Positions 35,783 through 48,200 of a stretch of DNA of 64,000 nt are shown here, piece after piece. Location of the stretch: positions 8,344,706 through 8,408,705 of the forward strand of contig NC_088296.1 of the NCBI RefSeq assembly GCF_032854445.1, given 5' to 3'. Source of the stretch: Liolophura sinensis (taxonomy: Eukaryota > Mollusca > Polyplacophora > Chitonida > Chitonidae). The position numbers and the translations under genes were made by a program. Each line of letters starts with the position of its first letter. Positions within the stretch are counted from its first letter, which is position 1. Under the pieces are notes generated by a model. The model saw only the letters and a program-made list of their open reading frames with translations. It had not been told where the DNA came from and did no database searches.

Positions 35783-36221
35783 CAGCCCTAGCAAACGGAC
35801 ATTCCTGAAGATGCCATATTGCCGACTCTCTTGATTGTACCACAAGAAATGGACAAGTAACTTCAGCGACAAATCCCGTTGATTTCACGACAGTTAAATT
35901 TGTACTTGGGCAAACACTCTATGCTAAACTTAGTGGCAATTTCTAGAATTTAACTTTTATATTTTGACGTATTTTGACCCTGCTACGGCGTTGTCTTCGT
36001 CATCTGTTCGGTAGGTTCAAGAATTCAAGCCACGTGATCAGTTAATGTGAGGGCATGATTTCCAAGCCTGACTGAGCGAGAACAATAGAGCTTCATATCC
36101 CTGTGTGTATTACAACCCCAGGGTAAACCCACGGAGTTGGGCACAGTACTGACGATGATTTTTACGTGTGACGTATAGACGTACAACATTATATATATAT
36201 AGACATACTTCAATGACACAA

Positions 36222-36270
36222 TATGCTTGAGTACGGCGTAAAACACGAATCAAATACAAATAAATAAATC
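36222..36270 (+). mobile_element. SINE family 1, 3' tail only
   Basis: Contains gcttgagtacggcgtaaaac and an (aata)n end. Sequence to the left does not match the family. Confidence 0.6.
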
Positions 36271-36349
36271 AAAGACACAGAACAAGAAAGTGCTCGATAT
36301 TATTCCTAAATTAAGGGATCTATGCGCCTGCATAATATATAAATGCACT

Positions 36350-37085
36350 AATTAGTCAGGTTTAGTTAGAGTGCGAGTTAACATATGTACATGTACTACT
36401 TGACAAGGGTACGAGTTAACATAAGTAACAATACGACTTGAATAGGGTGCAAGTTAACATAGGTATATGTTCGACTTAGACATAGTACAAGTTGGCATGG
36501 GTACATGTACGACTTGAACAGGTTGCGAATTAACATGTGTACGTGTAAGACTTGGTCAGGGTACGAGTTAACATAGGCACATGTATGACTGTGTTAGGGC
36601 AGAAGTTAACATAGATACATGTACGATTTGGTCAGGCTAGGACTTAACATGGGTATATGTACGACTTAAACAGGGAACATGTTAACATGGGTACATGTAC
36701 AAGTTGAACAGGAGATAAGTTAACATGGGTACATGTACAACTTGGTCAGAGTACTTGTTACCATGGCTACATTTATGAATTGGCCAGGGCACGAGTTAAC
36801 ATAGGTACATGTACGACTTGGTCAGGGTACTATTTATCATGGCTACATGTATAACCTGGTCAAGGTACCAGTTACCATGAGTACATGTACGACTTGGTAG
36901 GGCACTAGTTACCATGGCTACATGTATGACTTGGTCAGGGTACGAGTTCACATAGGTACATGTACGACTTGGCCAGTGTACCAGTTAACATCGGTACCTT
37001 AATGACTTGGTCAGAGAACGAGTTAACATGGGTACATATAAGACTTGCTCAGGGTTCGGGTTAAGATTGTTACATGTATCCTGTC
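36350..37085 (+). repeat. 38-bp satellite array between genes A and B
   Basis: About 19 units built on gttaacatgggtacatgt followed by acgacttggtcagggtacga. It lies about 2.3 kb upstream of gene A exon 1. The same repeat lies upstream of gene B at 55970-57560. Units contain the palindrome gtacatgtac. Confidence 0.93.
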
Positions 37086-37964
37086 GCCAGGGAGCCGATT
37101 AGGGCTTTCTTGGCTTGTCATTCCATAACAGGTGACAGGTGTTACGACCCAAACTGTCTGTATTAAAAAGACAGTTTAGCCGCACAAAAAAGCAACCAAA
37201 ACCAGCAGATTTTATTTTACAACAATATATTAGGTTTAACGGGAACAGATAACAACACCTTTACAAATACTAAAGTACTTAAGTTTAACAAAAAAGGATA
37301 GCAGTATCTTTACAAATACTAAAGTACTTACATGTACAACGGTGTCAAGTCCAATCGGACGCATGTATTCCACAATGCTTAAAAATTGCACAGAGGCAAA
37401 ATCACAGTATAACTGAGTGTATGACAAAATATACACAAAATTCAACAGACAGGGCCCGTATACTAATAAGCAGTGTGTACAAAAGAACACAAATTAATCA
37501 TACAAGTTCAGAGTGAATAAGTGCTCGGTGGAGATATGATATAACAAAGTAACACACAGCGAAAGCATCCAAAACTCTTAATAATTCGCCTTCCTAACCC
37601 CCCCCCCCCCCACCCCCCCTTTGACCTGCTTTCATAGGCCTTATATGGACTGGTGGAGTTGTCCAGAATAAGAAAATTCTTGAACACTTAATGTAAACAA
37701 ACAGGCCCCGAACTGAGGGCATTCTGGAACATTCTAAGACAGAGGCAGACAGTAGGCCTTGAACTCAGCATATGTAAACAGTGGCAAGCTAAATTAAGAA
37801 GCTGACGGCAGTTGTTCACATAACACAGGCTTTTCCAAATGTATCCCAATTAGACGAGGTGTACGATGTTTTTCAGCTTAATTTGTTTCTTTGGATGATA
37901 TACTTCATCATATGCACATTCGTAAAAACCCTGTCAGCCATCCATCAAACAGTTGACGGGCCCA

Positions 37965-38205
37965 GTTTTTATTTATTTATTTATTTATTTATTTATTTGA
38001 TAGGTGTTTTACGCGGTACTCAAAAATAATTTACTTATAGGATGGCGGCCAGCAATTTGGTGGGAGAAAACCACCCCTTCCCATGTATGGCTCCCAGAGG
38101 AAGACAGCACAAGCTCGAGTTGAACACAGAGCGACGGGATTGGTGAGATGCTCCTGGGTCATTACGCTGCGCTAGCGCGCTAACCAATGGAACCACGGAA
38201 GCCCC
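37965..38205 (-). mobile_element. SINE family 1, full ends, internal deletion
   Basis: A long (ttta)n tail, taggtgttttacgcggtact, ggatggcggccagcaa, then directly the gaggaag region and the tRNA-like end cattacgctgcgctagcgcg. The middle with the cccggg motif is deleted. Confidence 0.82.
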
Positions 38206-38681
38206 CGGCCTAGTTTATGTCAAGATACGAGGAAAACAGTTCTGCAACATAGCACCAATGCTAACTGCTTTTTCCTAGAAAACACCATCGTACTGTTACT
38301 CCCATATATAATTAAGGCGACGATCATTTCCACGCAAAACAAATGTACATACCTTTTTTCAGTCGAAAGAAACACTATATTTACTTAGGTACTTACACTG
38401 CTATTATAATGACATTGTATGGTAATTTGATGACAGCACATTGTGTTAAATAATTCTACACCAGTGAAGTAAAAGGAAGTTTTTGTATTTATTGAGTCCT
38501 AATTGTCCTCAACCGATACAAACGAGACGAATTGATCAATCTAGAAACTGATCTAACATCTTGAAGACTTATCTAAACAGAACATTCTGGGTGCAATTTT
38601 CTACCTCACCGGACTGGATGTGAACATATCTCCCGTGTTTACTGGCTTTTGTATAAGTTCACTTTATCTCAAAATCACGAT

Positions 38682-38687
38682 TTTATT
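38682..38687 (-). terminator. Candidate polyadenylation signal of gene B
   Basis: AATAAA on the minus strand about 40 nt after the gene B stop codon. Confidence 0.5.
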
Positions 38688-38723
38688 AAAACTATACATT
38701 TCAAGGGTGTGTACATCGAACTC

Positions 38724-39255
38724 CTATTTTAGGGTCGTATAGAGGTTTCCCTCCGACATGTCGGGTGTATTGGCATGGCTGTAGATGTCAGTTCCGTTGT
38801 TGAGGTTTATGTACGAGGGTAGTCTGTCAAGTGTAATGACGTCAGTGCCAGACCCTGTGCCTAGGTCAGTCTGTGGCACTTCCGGTCTCTCTACAGCTCC
38901 AAAATTTGGATTGACACTCAGTAGAAGGCTACCCGATGTTGCCCGACTCCGGTTATTAGCATCGTTGTTCCGGCCGATTGTCACATTGCGCTGTTGTGGT
39001 GTACTTTCGATGACGCTGTCGTAAAAGGCAGTTTCACCTTCATCAGAGTTACAAGCTGATCCTAGACCAATACGTAACACATCTGTTGTGTCACTACCAG
39101 TGTGCAAATTATGGTAACCACTGGGTATGTGCCCTTGCAAAGACGTGGTGTTTGTGGCCTCAACAGAAGTACCTTCCAGGCCAATTACGCCGTTCGGATT
39201 GGGGTCCCCATTATAATAAGTGCCATTCCCCGGATGTTTTAAATGTTGATGCCTC
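38724..39255 (-). CDS. Gene B cytoplasmic tail exon
   Basis: Acceptor ttattgcag, phase 2, stop at 38724-38726. About 177 residues starting QRHQHLKHPGNGTYYNGD. Tyrosine motifs in order: TYYNG, SGYHNL (fits the ITIM pattern S-x-Y-x-x-L and also YxN), TAFYDSVIE, LPSYINL (YxN), DIYSHA, and the C-terminal EGNLYTTLK. A long single-exon tail, open throughout. The basic start just inside the membrane fits type I topology. Confidence 0.9.
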
Positions 39256-42200
39256 CTGCAATAACAGTACAATCTATGAACATCGTAAATTTTGTTTTTT
39301 TTTCCTCTTTAAATTTCACATTTATTTTCTTTTTTCTTCAAATTTCAGAGTTTCATTTACCTTTTCAATGCTTTTTCACTGTATATTGTGAGTTTTCTAT
39401 ATAAGCGGAATGCGGTCATTGTTTCTCACACGCATGTGTCCGAAACCTGAAACGGTGATAATAGAATGACACTCCCGGAGTTTGTCCAGATGAAAGTTGA
39501 AATAAGGACAAAACGCTACAGTCTGGCGAAATTCCAACAAGATTCCAGTGAAGCTCAGCTGAGAATCTGGTTCATATCTCGAGCCGATTTATTCATATTC
39601 CGTTGCTGAGGGATCATGAATCTCCCGTACTCACTGGAGGCCAGATTTGGTTATTGGTACATTAGTCACCGTAACAACAGCCTCAAGTAGTTAAATGTAG
39701 AAAACCGTCCAGCGAGTACTACCAAAGAAACCGAAACTGACCTACTGAGCACTATTTCAAGTCAAATGTCAAAATATCTAACAGTTGTGGCGGCTGTCTC
39801 TAAAATGTCTACTTTGATATCCAGATTCTGACCATGTTTATAATTTAAAGGAAATGTCATTAACGCAATGCACATCTGTATGCATTTTTTCCCAAATCCG
39901 TTTACACATTTGTTTCAGACACACAGAAAACAAAGACAGCTCTACACAGTAGCGAAAACATAACTTCAATGGTGGAGGGCAAAAGGTGTCGTCAAATTTC
40001 TTTCAGACTATGGTCGCTTGTTATTTGTTCATAACAAATGTGGGGGTGGAATCTACAGCCTTCTGCAGGTTGCTGTCAGACATTTTTTCCACGTGCGGTC
40101 TGAGAGGAAGCCAGCATGAGTTGGACATGAACTCACGCCGACCACATTGCTGGGAAGCTCTAGGGTTATCCTCCTTCGACTACGGAGGCTCACGCTTAGC
40201 CTACTTTACTTACTGAATGAATATAACGGATGCAAATATTGCAGCCAGGAGAAGGGCTGACCCAAGTCCAACTCCAAGGCCGATGATTAGCCCAGAACTT
40301 GATTCTGAAGAATAAAAGATGAGAGAAATTGGATTGGTTTACATTCTCATGTATAGCCCTGTTTTCTAGTCTCATTTAAAGGTTGGCAACTGTTGGCAAT
40401 GGCAACGGTAAACAGCCAAAACTTTATTTGTGTGAGTTTATTACATTCTATGTCGGGCTGTTTGTCTGAATTAAACTTTAAATACCTCCAGGTTAAAAGG
40501 AAAGCATGCAACTTTTCAATATTCAAGGTCTGGGTGAATAACGCTGTATGTATTTTCGGTGGTTAGAAAACGAGAATTCATACAGTAAAGGGTACTCCCA
40601 ACGAGGCTGGAAAAGAAAGCAGAATTGAGATCATCTAAAAATCTAAACGCATAGGCCTTTGACTCAATGGATTGGTCCAGGAAGCACATCTGATGGATAC
40701 TTACTACATGTAAGACGTTTTCATGACTTAATTTTTTTCAATTCTGTATATGTCCATGCAGTTATATATTACTTTTAGAGGCATGATGTAGGTCAAAACA
40801 ATTGAACTGAAGATATGATTGAATTTTTAATGAGTAATTCAGTTGAAATTAATTAACACGCCAAACACGGAACATTAAAGAACTTAAAATTGTGTTTAGA
40901 GTATTGTTCTGCAGTGAACAATCAGTGTACAAATTTTTAATTGTTTGAAGCAAAACATTTTAATTGTAGGTTTTTTTTTTTAATTTTAACCTGAGTTTTT
41001 AAGACGTTTGATAAACATGTGTGGAGGAATCAGTTGTGCGCCCACAATGATGATGATGCTAAGACCTGCTTCGAGATTAACGTGTTAGTTCACTAAGGCA
41101 GCGAGAATATCTCGATAAAATTATGATATTTATATTTTCCTGGCGTCTTGAGAGGATAATTTTACTCCTGGGAGATGTAATTCTGTCAGAAAAATGTATA
41201 GGTAAAATTCTCAGTGCAGGTTAATTACTTACACTGGGCATCCATGTAGAGGGTACATGTATTTGCATTTATGGGTATTTCAAAGAAGGTATTACGAAGA
41301 ACTTTTCATGGGCCCCGGTTGTCCATTAGTGTATTAACTAATGCCGATGTTGTGTCATGTTGTGGACACTTTCTTGTGCCTGTATCAATATACCAACAAT
41401 TTTTTTCAACAAAACTAACAATTAAACAGAGACCAAATGTAACAACAGCAAATGTAGTTCAAATTTAACACAGTGTTAGATAATTATTTCTGGACAATGT
41501 ACCAAAGTGTAGGCTTGGTTTAAAGTTAAATCTGTTACAGACTCTTAAGAAAAAGTTAAACCATCGTGCTTACGGGTAGATTACACAAAGCCTCTCCTGA
41601 CAAAGGCTAAAATGTACCATCATAATTCTTAGTTTCTGGCACTGAAAATTAAAGTTTTGGATAATATTTCTGGGGTGATTGAAATTTCAATATTTCTGGC
41701 CCCTAAATTAAGCTTCAATATCGAATTTCAAGATTTGGTTGATGTCAGATGTGTATAAGCCGTTGTCACATTAATCAATTTAGGTACGCTGACACAATTG
41801 CCAAATAACGTGTCCTGAATTAACGACGTCAAGCCCTATAAGACCGCACTGAAGATATATTGTCGCCTTTCTTGTGTCTGTATCAATATACCATCAACTA
41901 TCTGTGTTGCCTTTTCTTTCCCCTACGTTAGGTCAGCGTTTCAGGTGGCCAGATTGGTGAAAGCTAACAATCCCGAGTTACGCCCACCTTAATGTTGCCA
42001 AATGTCGTATAGATGAAATACATTGTATTATTGGGTACAGCCTACAACACCAGTCAGATAAATCAATAAATCAATAATTCAAAAACTAAATTAATAATTT
42101 TAAAAAATCAATCAGTAAATAATGACAGATGAAGCGCAAAGAATGCTAAAATCAAATAAAGCAGGACGCACCAAAACACCAGGAAGAATGAAATAAAAAA

Positions 42201-45200
42201 CGTGATAACATACCGACTCCATTGGCATTGGCGGTTGTATTTGTAACTGCTAATGTTGAAGATGGTATCACAGAAATTGATGTTTTTGACAGGCCTACAT
42301 TTGTCGTAGCTGACATCACTGATATCAATGGTCTATCTGAAACGTGTTAAAATCTTGTGTGTTGAATTATGTTTACTTTGAGCGTAATATTAAATGGTAC
42401 ATCATTAAACATGAATAGCAGACGGCACGTGGTTGACAATTCGGCTTGTTTTTGCCTGTATTCAGATGTCAGTCTTAAACCGTTGCTACGTTTTAGTATT
42501 ATGTGTAAATAGAGGATATACAAGGAGTCAGCCTTTACATAATTTGTTAAATTAGTGGTATATCGATTGTGGAACGGTTGGAACCGAACCACACATTTCA
42601 TTACAATATAGTTCTAGAAAACATTGAGGAAAACTGTGATTTCTGTGGACAGAAGAAACACAGTCCATCGGTGTGTGTTAAAATGATGAGTTTTGCTTTG
42701 TTTCCAGAGTAACAGCATTCGTTGCTGTTCATTTATCGAACCATTTGGTTCCAAGGCTGTGACCTATATATAGGCCATAGCCAACTAACGTGATCCGATG
42801 ATATTCCTGGTGAGATGGGCGGTAATTTCGAAAATCCTGCTGAAAGAAATGTTGAAATTTAGGCTTCTAACGCAAAGAATTCACAACAAAACTTATTTGC
42901 AAGTTTCACTAACCATCATGAATCTTGGTGAATGCAACAAAGCAGTGTCTACGATGTTTTAAACGGTTTTATTTTGGTTCTGTTACGGATTTTCCGTGTA
43001 GTGGAAAATAGCGGGTCACCGTGTTAGCAATTGTCATGCTCGATGTGACAAAAATAATCAGTTTATCTTGTCACGATCCGAATTTGTTTTACACAGCTCT
43101 AAATATTCCTGTATATGGACCGAAAGGAAGCCAGCATGAGCTAACCTCCCATTAAAATAAAAATAAAGATGAAAGATAATTTTTCTGATATTTGTTGCAA
43201 ACTGCGATTCTGCCTGCAGCAATGGTACATTCAGTGTTAAATCTAGGAGAATGTATGTGCTTTATTTCCCATGTATGTATGGGTAATCGGTTTGTGGCAA
43301 TGGGTCAATTATACCAAAACTATACACACAATTTCATCCACTTAGGGTCAAAATATATAATAAACTATGAAAAATTGTTGCTTACGTCAAAACAACAACC
43401 ACAAAAAAGCGATTAAAGTAAGAAAAACAGCAGAGCTTATCTCTGCTGCCCAGCCTTTTGTCAGTTCTGGGGCATGTGAAAACAAAATTAGAAATTAGTC
43501 AGTAACTCGAATGCAAGGTGAACACCGTAAATTAACGGTGACCAGCCAATGAGAAAGAATATCGATTACTAAAAATGAACCTAGATAATCAAAATATGAA
43601 GAAGCAGGAAGTGAATGTTGATTGTCGAATTTAAACACATGCATTAAACACTAATTAAACACATGTATTCAACACGAATTTAAACACATGCAATCAACAC
43701 AAGCCTAAACACACGTAAAATCACGTTATCATTATAAACAAGAGTTAGATCAGTCAATCTTGGACCTAAATTGTGTCAAAACACCTTCCTAAATTTGAAA
43801 TGAACGTAACCGTTTATCTGGCCATCAACCATGTAGCAATGTTAGAAAACAGACAAATTTATTTTTACACATCCCAAATTTGCATTATAAAGGCGGCATA
43901 GTTTGTCCAAAAGCTTTTTATCGTCTCTTAGAACATTCTTTTTGCCTTTACTTATAAATTTAACATTAATCTGATTTTCACAGAGATAGGTCGGCCCACC
44001 AGTTTTCTGTACTATACGTCATTTTTGCCGTTGTTGCAATAGTTGTCTTTCATTGTACAATAAAAGGAAAGGCCACTGTTTAAAAAAACTACTTCAAGCT
44101 GTAGCTTGTATAAAGACTTATATAAAGCTGTATTTCCAGGAGTGATGTGTTTTCGAGCTGTTCACCACTTCACTGACACTATCTCATAAACTTCTGAAGT
44201 AACACCTAACCCACTAGTGTTCTAAAGTCCAACTGACGCTACTTCCCCATCCAGCCTAGACATGGTCGAAAAGGTACTAAACTGTATTGTACCCGTTGTG
44301 ATGCCAGGAGCAACTGCATTATGTCCACCCTCTTACTGATGGACTTGTCATACACAGATTTTTTTATTACGCTAGTATGCCTTGGCAAACAGACAGATTT
44401 ACCTCCAATTTTAGCTCCATCCAAATCTGGTGCCTCTGTGTGGTTGATCAGGGATGGTGGTTCTATGTGGTTCACCTGAGATGGTGGTTTTGTGTGGTTG
44501 GCCTGAGTTGGTGGTTCTGTGTGGTTGGCCTGAGTTGGTGGTTCTGTGTAATTGGCCTGAGATGTCGGTGTAAATGACGCAATAGAATAATTTGTATGAA
44601 ACATATTACACATGTACATAGATGCTCATATTTCCTCAACCGCTTCCGCGTCCTCCTGCCAAAAATATGAGATTGCTTGTTGATTTTCTTTTTTTTTCCT
44701 CCTTAGGTACATCACTGCTTAGGCCGCAGGAGAGTTTTTGTTTTCTTTTAGTCTAGTTTTATATTGTCTATTACAGAGAGAACTAACACGGGTTTGAACT
44801 AACAACACGTATATACAGTCCACTCTGCAAAAAATGGAATGTCATCCTTAAGATACATTGGATTAATTTTTGTTAAGGAGCATTGTTTACTGTCTTTGTC
44901 AGTCGATTGTCTTATTTTAACACAATGCACAGAAAGTCATAATTTTTGAGGTATTTTGATCGTATCTCTAGTGTTAAAGAACTGCCTTGGGGCCCATTTC
45001 ACCAAAAGCACGTAGTACTACGTTTATGTAGCTATAATGGCGACACAATGCATCGGAAAAAATCGTTTTTTGTTTTGTTCTCTTTTTTTTTTCGAAAACT
45101 CTTAAAACTCTCAGGCTATGCAAAAGTCAGAAAAATCACTTAAATGACAAAGGAGCATGTAGATGAAACATTTCTGATTACGGCGTAAAACACCAATCAA

Positions 45201-48200
45201 ATAAACAAATAAATATACGACGGAATCTTTCACTCCAAAACGAACACGTGTACAGGTGTAAGTCTCGTGCCATCGGTTTTATATGTTTGGCATGAAACAA
45301 CACGTGGTTATTAATGGCATGGGGACTTTTATTACTTAAGCTACATTTTGTATACAGTAATCCTAGTAGAAATCATTCACTCCTTATGATATCCCGCCAC
45401 AAATGTCCTTAAGAGCTTAAACATAAAACTATGACTGAGGTAAATTGACAAATGCCCGGATTTTACAGGTAATACTGTTTATGACCGTTTGTCAAGTATT
45501 ACACTGTAGTCACTGATGTGGTTTTGCTCTTTATCTTTTAAATCATTTATTGTATTGTACTCCCGCATAAACTAGTAATTTTCTGGTCGACGAATCCTCT
45601 TGGCTTCGTGCCCTTGCATTGTTTAATGTGATTCTATGAGTAATGTGATGACAACGTAGCCCTTTGAGTAATTCTAGACTACTGATATATAATGATTTTC
45701 AACTCACTATTAGCACTGCATGTTTTTACACAGTTTCTGCTTTAGCCCTGTGTAACATGTGATGTAGCTGCTCAATCGCTATTGTGTACACACTGACAAT
45801 GTACGAGGCTATGTACGAGTTGTTAAGGTTCCCAGTAAAATCTTGAATAACAAGCTGAACGTGACTCGTCTTGTTACATCTCTGCAATGGCACAAAGACT
45901 CTCATACAAGTGCTACATGGTGTCAGAAGGTGAGCCTGTAAGACGCTCCAGATCTTGCAGAGACAAAATTTAGTCTGAACTTCTCACACCTCGCAAATGA
46001 AAACATTTCTATAAACCTCTCGACAACTGGAAACCGGGTAACCCCGATATTGAACACAACAACGACACTGTGGAAGTTTATTTTGCCGTGTGTGTATTAG
46101 CTGTAATATCCTCGAACATTACCGTACACTCTTTAAAACGGAAATAGCCCTCCATGAACTGTACTCTACGTATCAAATAAGCTATAATTATGGCCGAGGC
46201 AGAAATTCGGGTACAACAGCCTGCTCAACATCAAGCTTTGCCAATGTCTATACTAAAGCCGCCTCGTCAGCTTGATATGGACACAACCTACCTTCCTGAC
46301 CATTGGAGGAAATGGAAGGAGGAACTTACACTGTACATGGAATTGGCAATGAGTGGAAAACCTGAAGATTTAAAACTCAAACTGTCAAATCCTTAATAGG
46401 ACCACAGGGTAGAGAAATCTACTCCACTCTGGAATTTGACCAGCTGAACAGGATCGTAATCTGGATGATGTCCTTGCCGTTTTTGACAGACATTGTGATC
46501 CTAAAAAGAGACGGTGGAAAGATATCACTTCTTCACTGCGTAATCAGGAAAGTAAGAGCTTTGATAAATACTTGACAAATCTGCGTATACTAGCTGCCAC
46601 ATGTAATTTTGGTGAACTGCACGATTCCCTTATCCGTGACAGAATTGTGTGTGGTATCTCAGAAATCCATCTCAGAGAGAGATTACTGCGAGAAACTGAC
46701 CTCACCCTGGATAAATGCGTACACATCTGCCGCGCATCTGAAATATCCAAGAAACAGAGCCTAGCCCTGAATGCCCAGTCAGCTGTACATGCAGTAAGCA
46801 ACAAATCTGACCCAAAACAGAAAGCACGGAAATCCAGAAATTCTAAATCTCTAATTCTAAACAAACTGGAAAACCTGGAAAAACAGAACCTGCTAGAAAG
46901 GCCGTGTAATTTCTGTGGACTGCGACATGAGAAAAAACGCGACAAGTGTCCGGCATATGGAAAGGTGTGCAACGCATGCCATTCCAAGAACCACTTTAGT
47001 AATATGTGCCGCAGCTGGCGTAATCTCAACTTTGTGTCAGAAACTGTGTCTTCTGAGGAAGAGGATTTTTTTGAAATAAACACCGTTGATTTTACATCTA
47101 AAACTCTGTGTGTTAATTCTGTAAATGGACAGAGTTTTCCAAAGCGGATTTTCGCTACCATGCTTGTGAAAGATAAACCAGTAAGGTTCCAGCTTGACTG
47201 CGGTGCAACATGCAATGCCATCACCCGTCACATGAACTTGGTGACCTCTCTGCATACAACATTCAGCAAACCTCACAAACGTTAACTTTGTACGACAAGT
47301 CTACCATAAAGCCTGCTGGCAAATGTTCGTAAAATTTCAAAACCCTGAAGATGGAAAACGGTGCAAAACTGAATTTGTAGTCGTGAACAACAAGGCATGT
47401 TCACCGATTCTGGGCTCTCAAGCTATCCAGGCCATGAACTTAGTACATGTCAACTTTGAAAACATCTTGTCAGTAAGTAAGAACACCTCTGAATCTACTC
47501 ACAGTCCTATCACACTGGAAGAATTAAAGAAACAGTACAGAGACGTGTTCCAATGCACTAGTTTGTTAGAGGGCAAGTATAAGATTGACATTGACCCCGC
47601 TGTTACTCCAGTTGTGCACCCTCCCCCCCCCCCCTCCCCCTCGTAAAGTCCCTGTAGCTCTTAGGGATAAGGTCAGAAGTGAACTCCAGAGACTGACTGA
47701 CTTAAACATAATTGCCCCTGTTACTGATCCGACACCGTGGGTATCAAGCATGGTGTTAGTTTCGAAACCGAATAAACTCCGGATATGCATTGACCCAAAG
47801 GATCTGAATCAGGCCATGAGACGTAGCCATCACCCCATACCTACGATTGAGGACATTTTACCTGAACTCACAAAAGCTAAAATCTTCTCAACACTTGATG
47901 CTAAAAACGGGTTCTGGCACGTGGAACTTGATGAGGAGAGCTCCAATCTGACTACTTTCAATACACCTTTAGGGCGGTATCGTTGATGTAGATTACCATT
48001 CGGTATTTCCTCTGCACCGGAAGTCTTCGAACTGAGACAGGAGCAAGCTCTGGAAGGCTTGAAGTGCGTCAAGTCCATACACGACGACATACTGCTGTAT
48101 GGAGAAGGTGACACCTATGAAGAGGCATCACGTGACCACGACAAAAATCTTGAGAACCTAATGGAACGTTGTCGTGAGAAGAACCTCAAATTGAACTTTG

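Larger units (their letters stand above)
34371..36349. other. Intergenic, no gene seen
   Basis: Holds A-rich and C-rich low-complexity runs (34441-34451, 34519-34565), a C run followed by (ac)n at 35737-35782, and a SINE family 1 tail near 36222. Short frames match nothing I recognise. Confidence 0.5.

Noticed and set aside
36350-37085. Regular array resembling CRISPR
   Set aside because: Units are contiguous without unique spacers, diverge gradually and sit in a eukaryotic intergenic region; it is a satellite.
39086-39391. Plus-strand frame of 101 codons
   Set aside because: Antisense to the tail exon of gene B, which has the consistent splice acceptor and phase.
46544-47224. 226-codon open frame on the minus strand
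   Set aside because: Antisense shadow of the gag frame of the retrotransposon, which has zinc knuckles on the plus strand.
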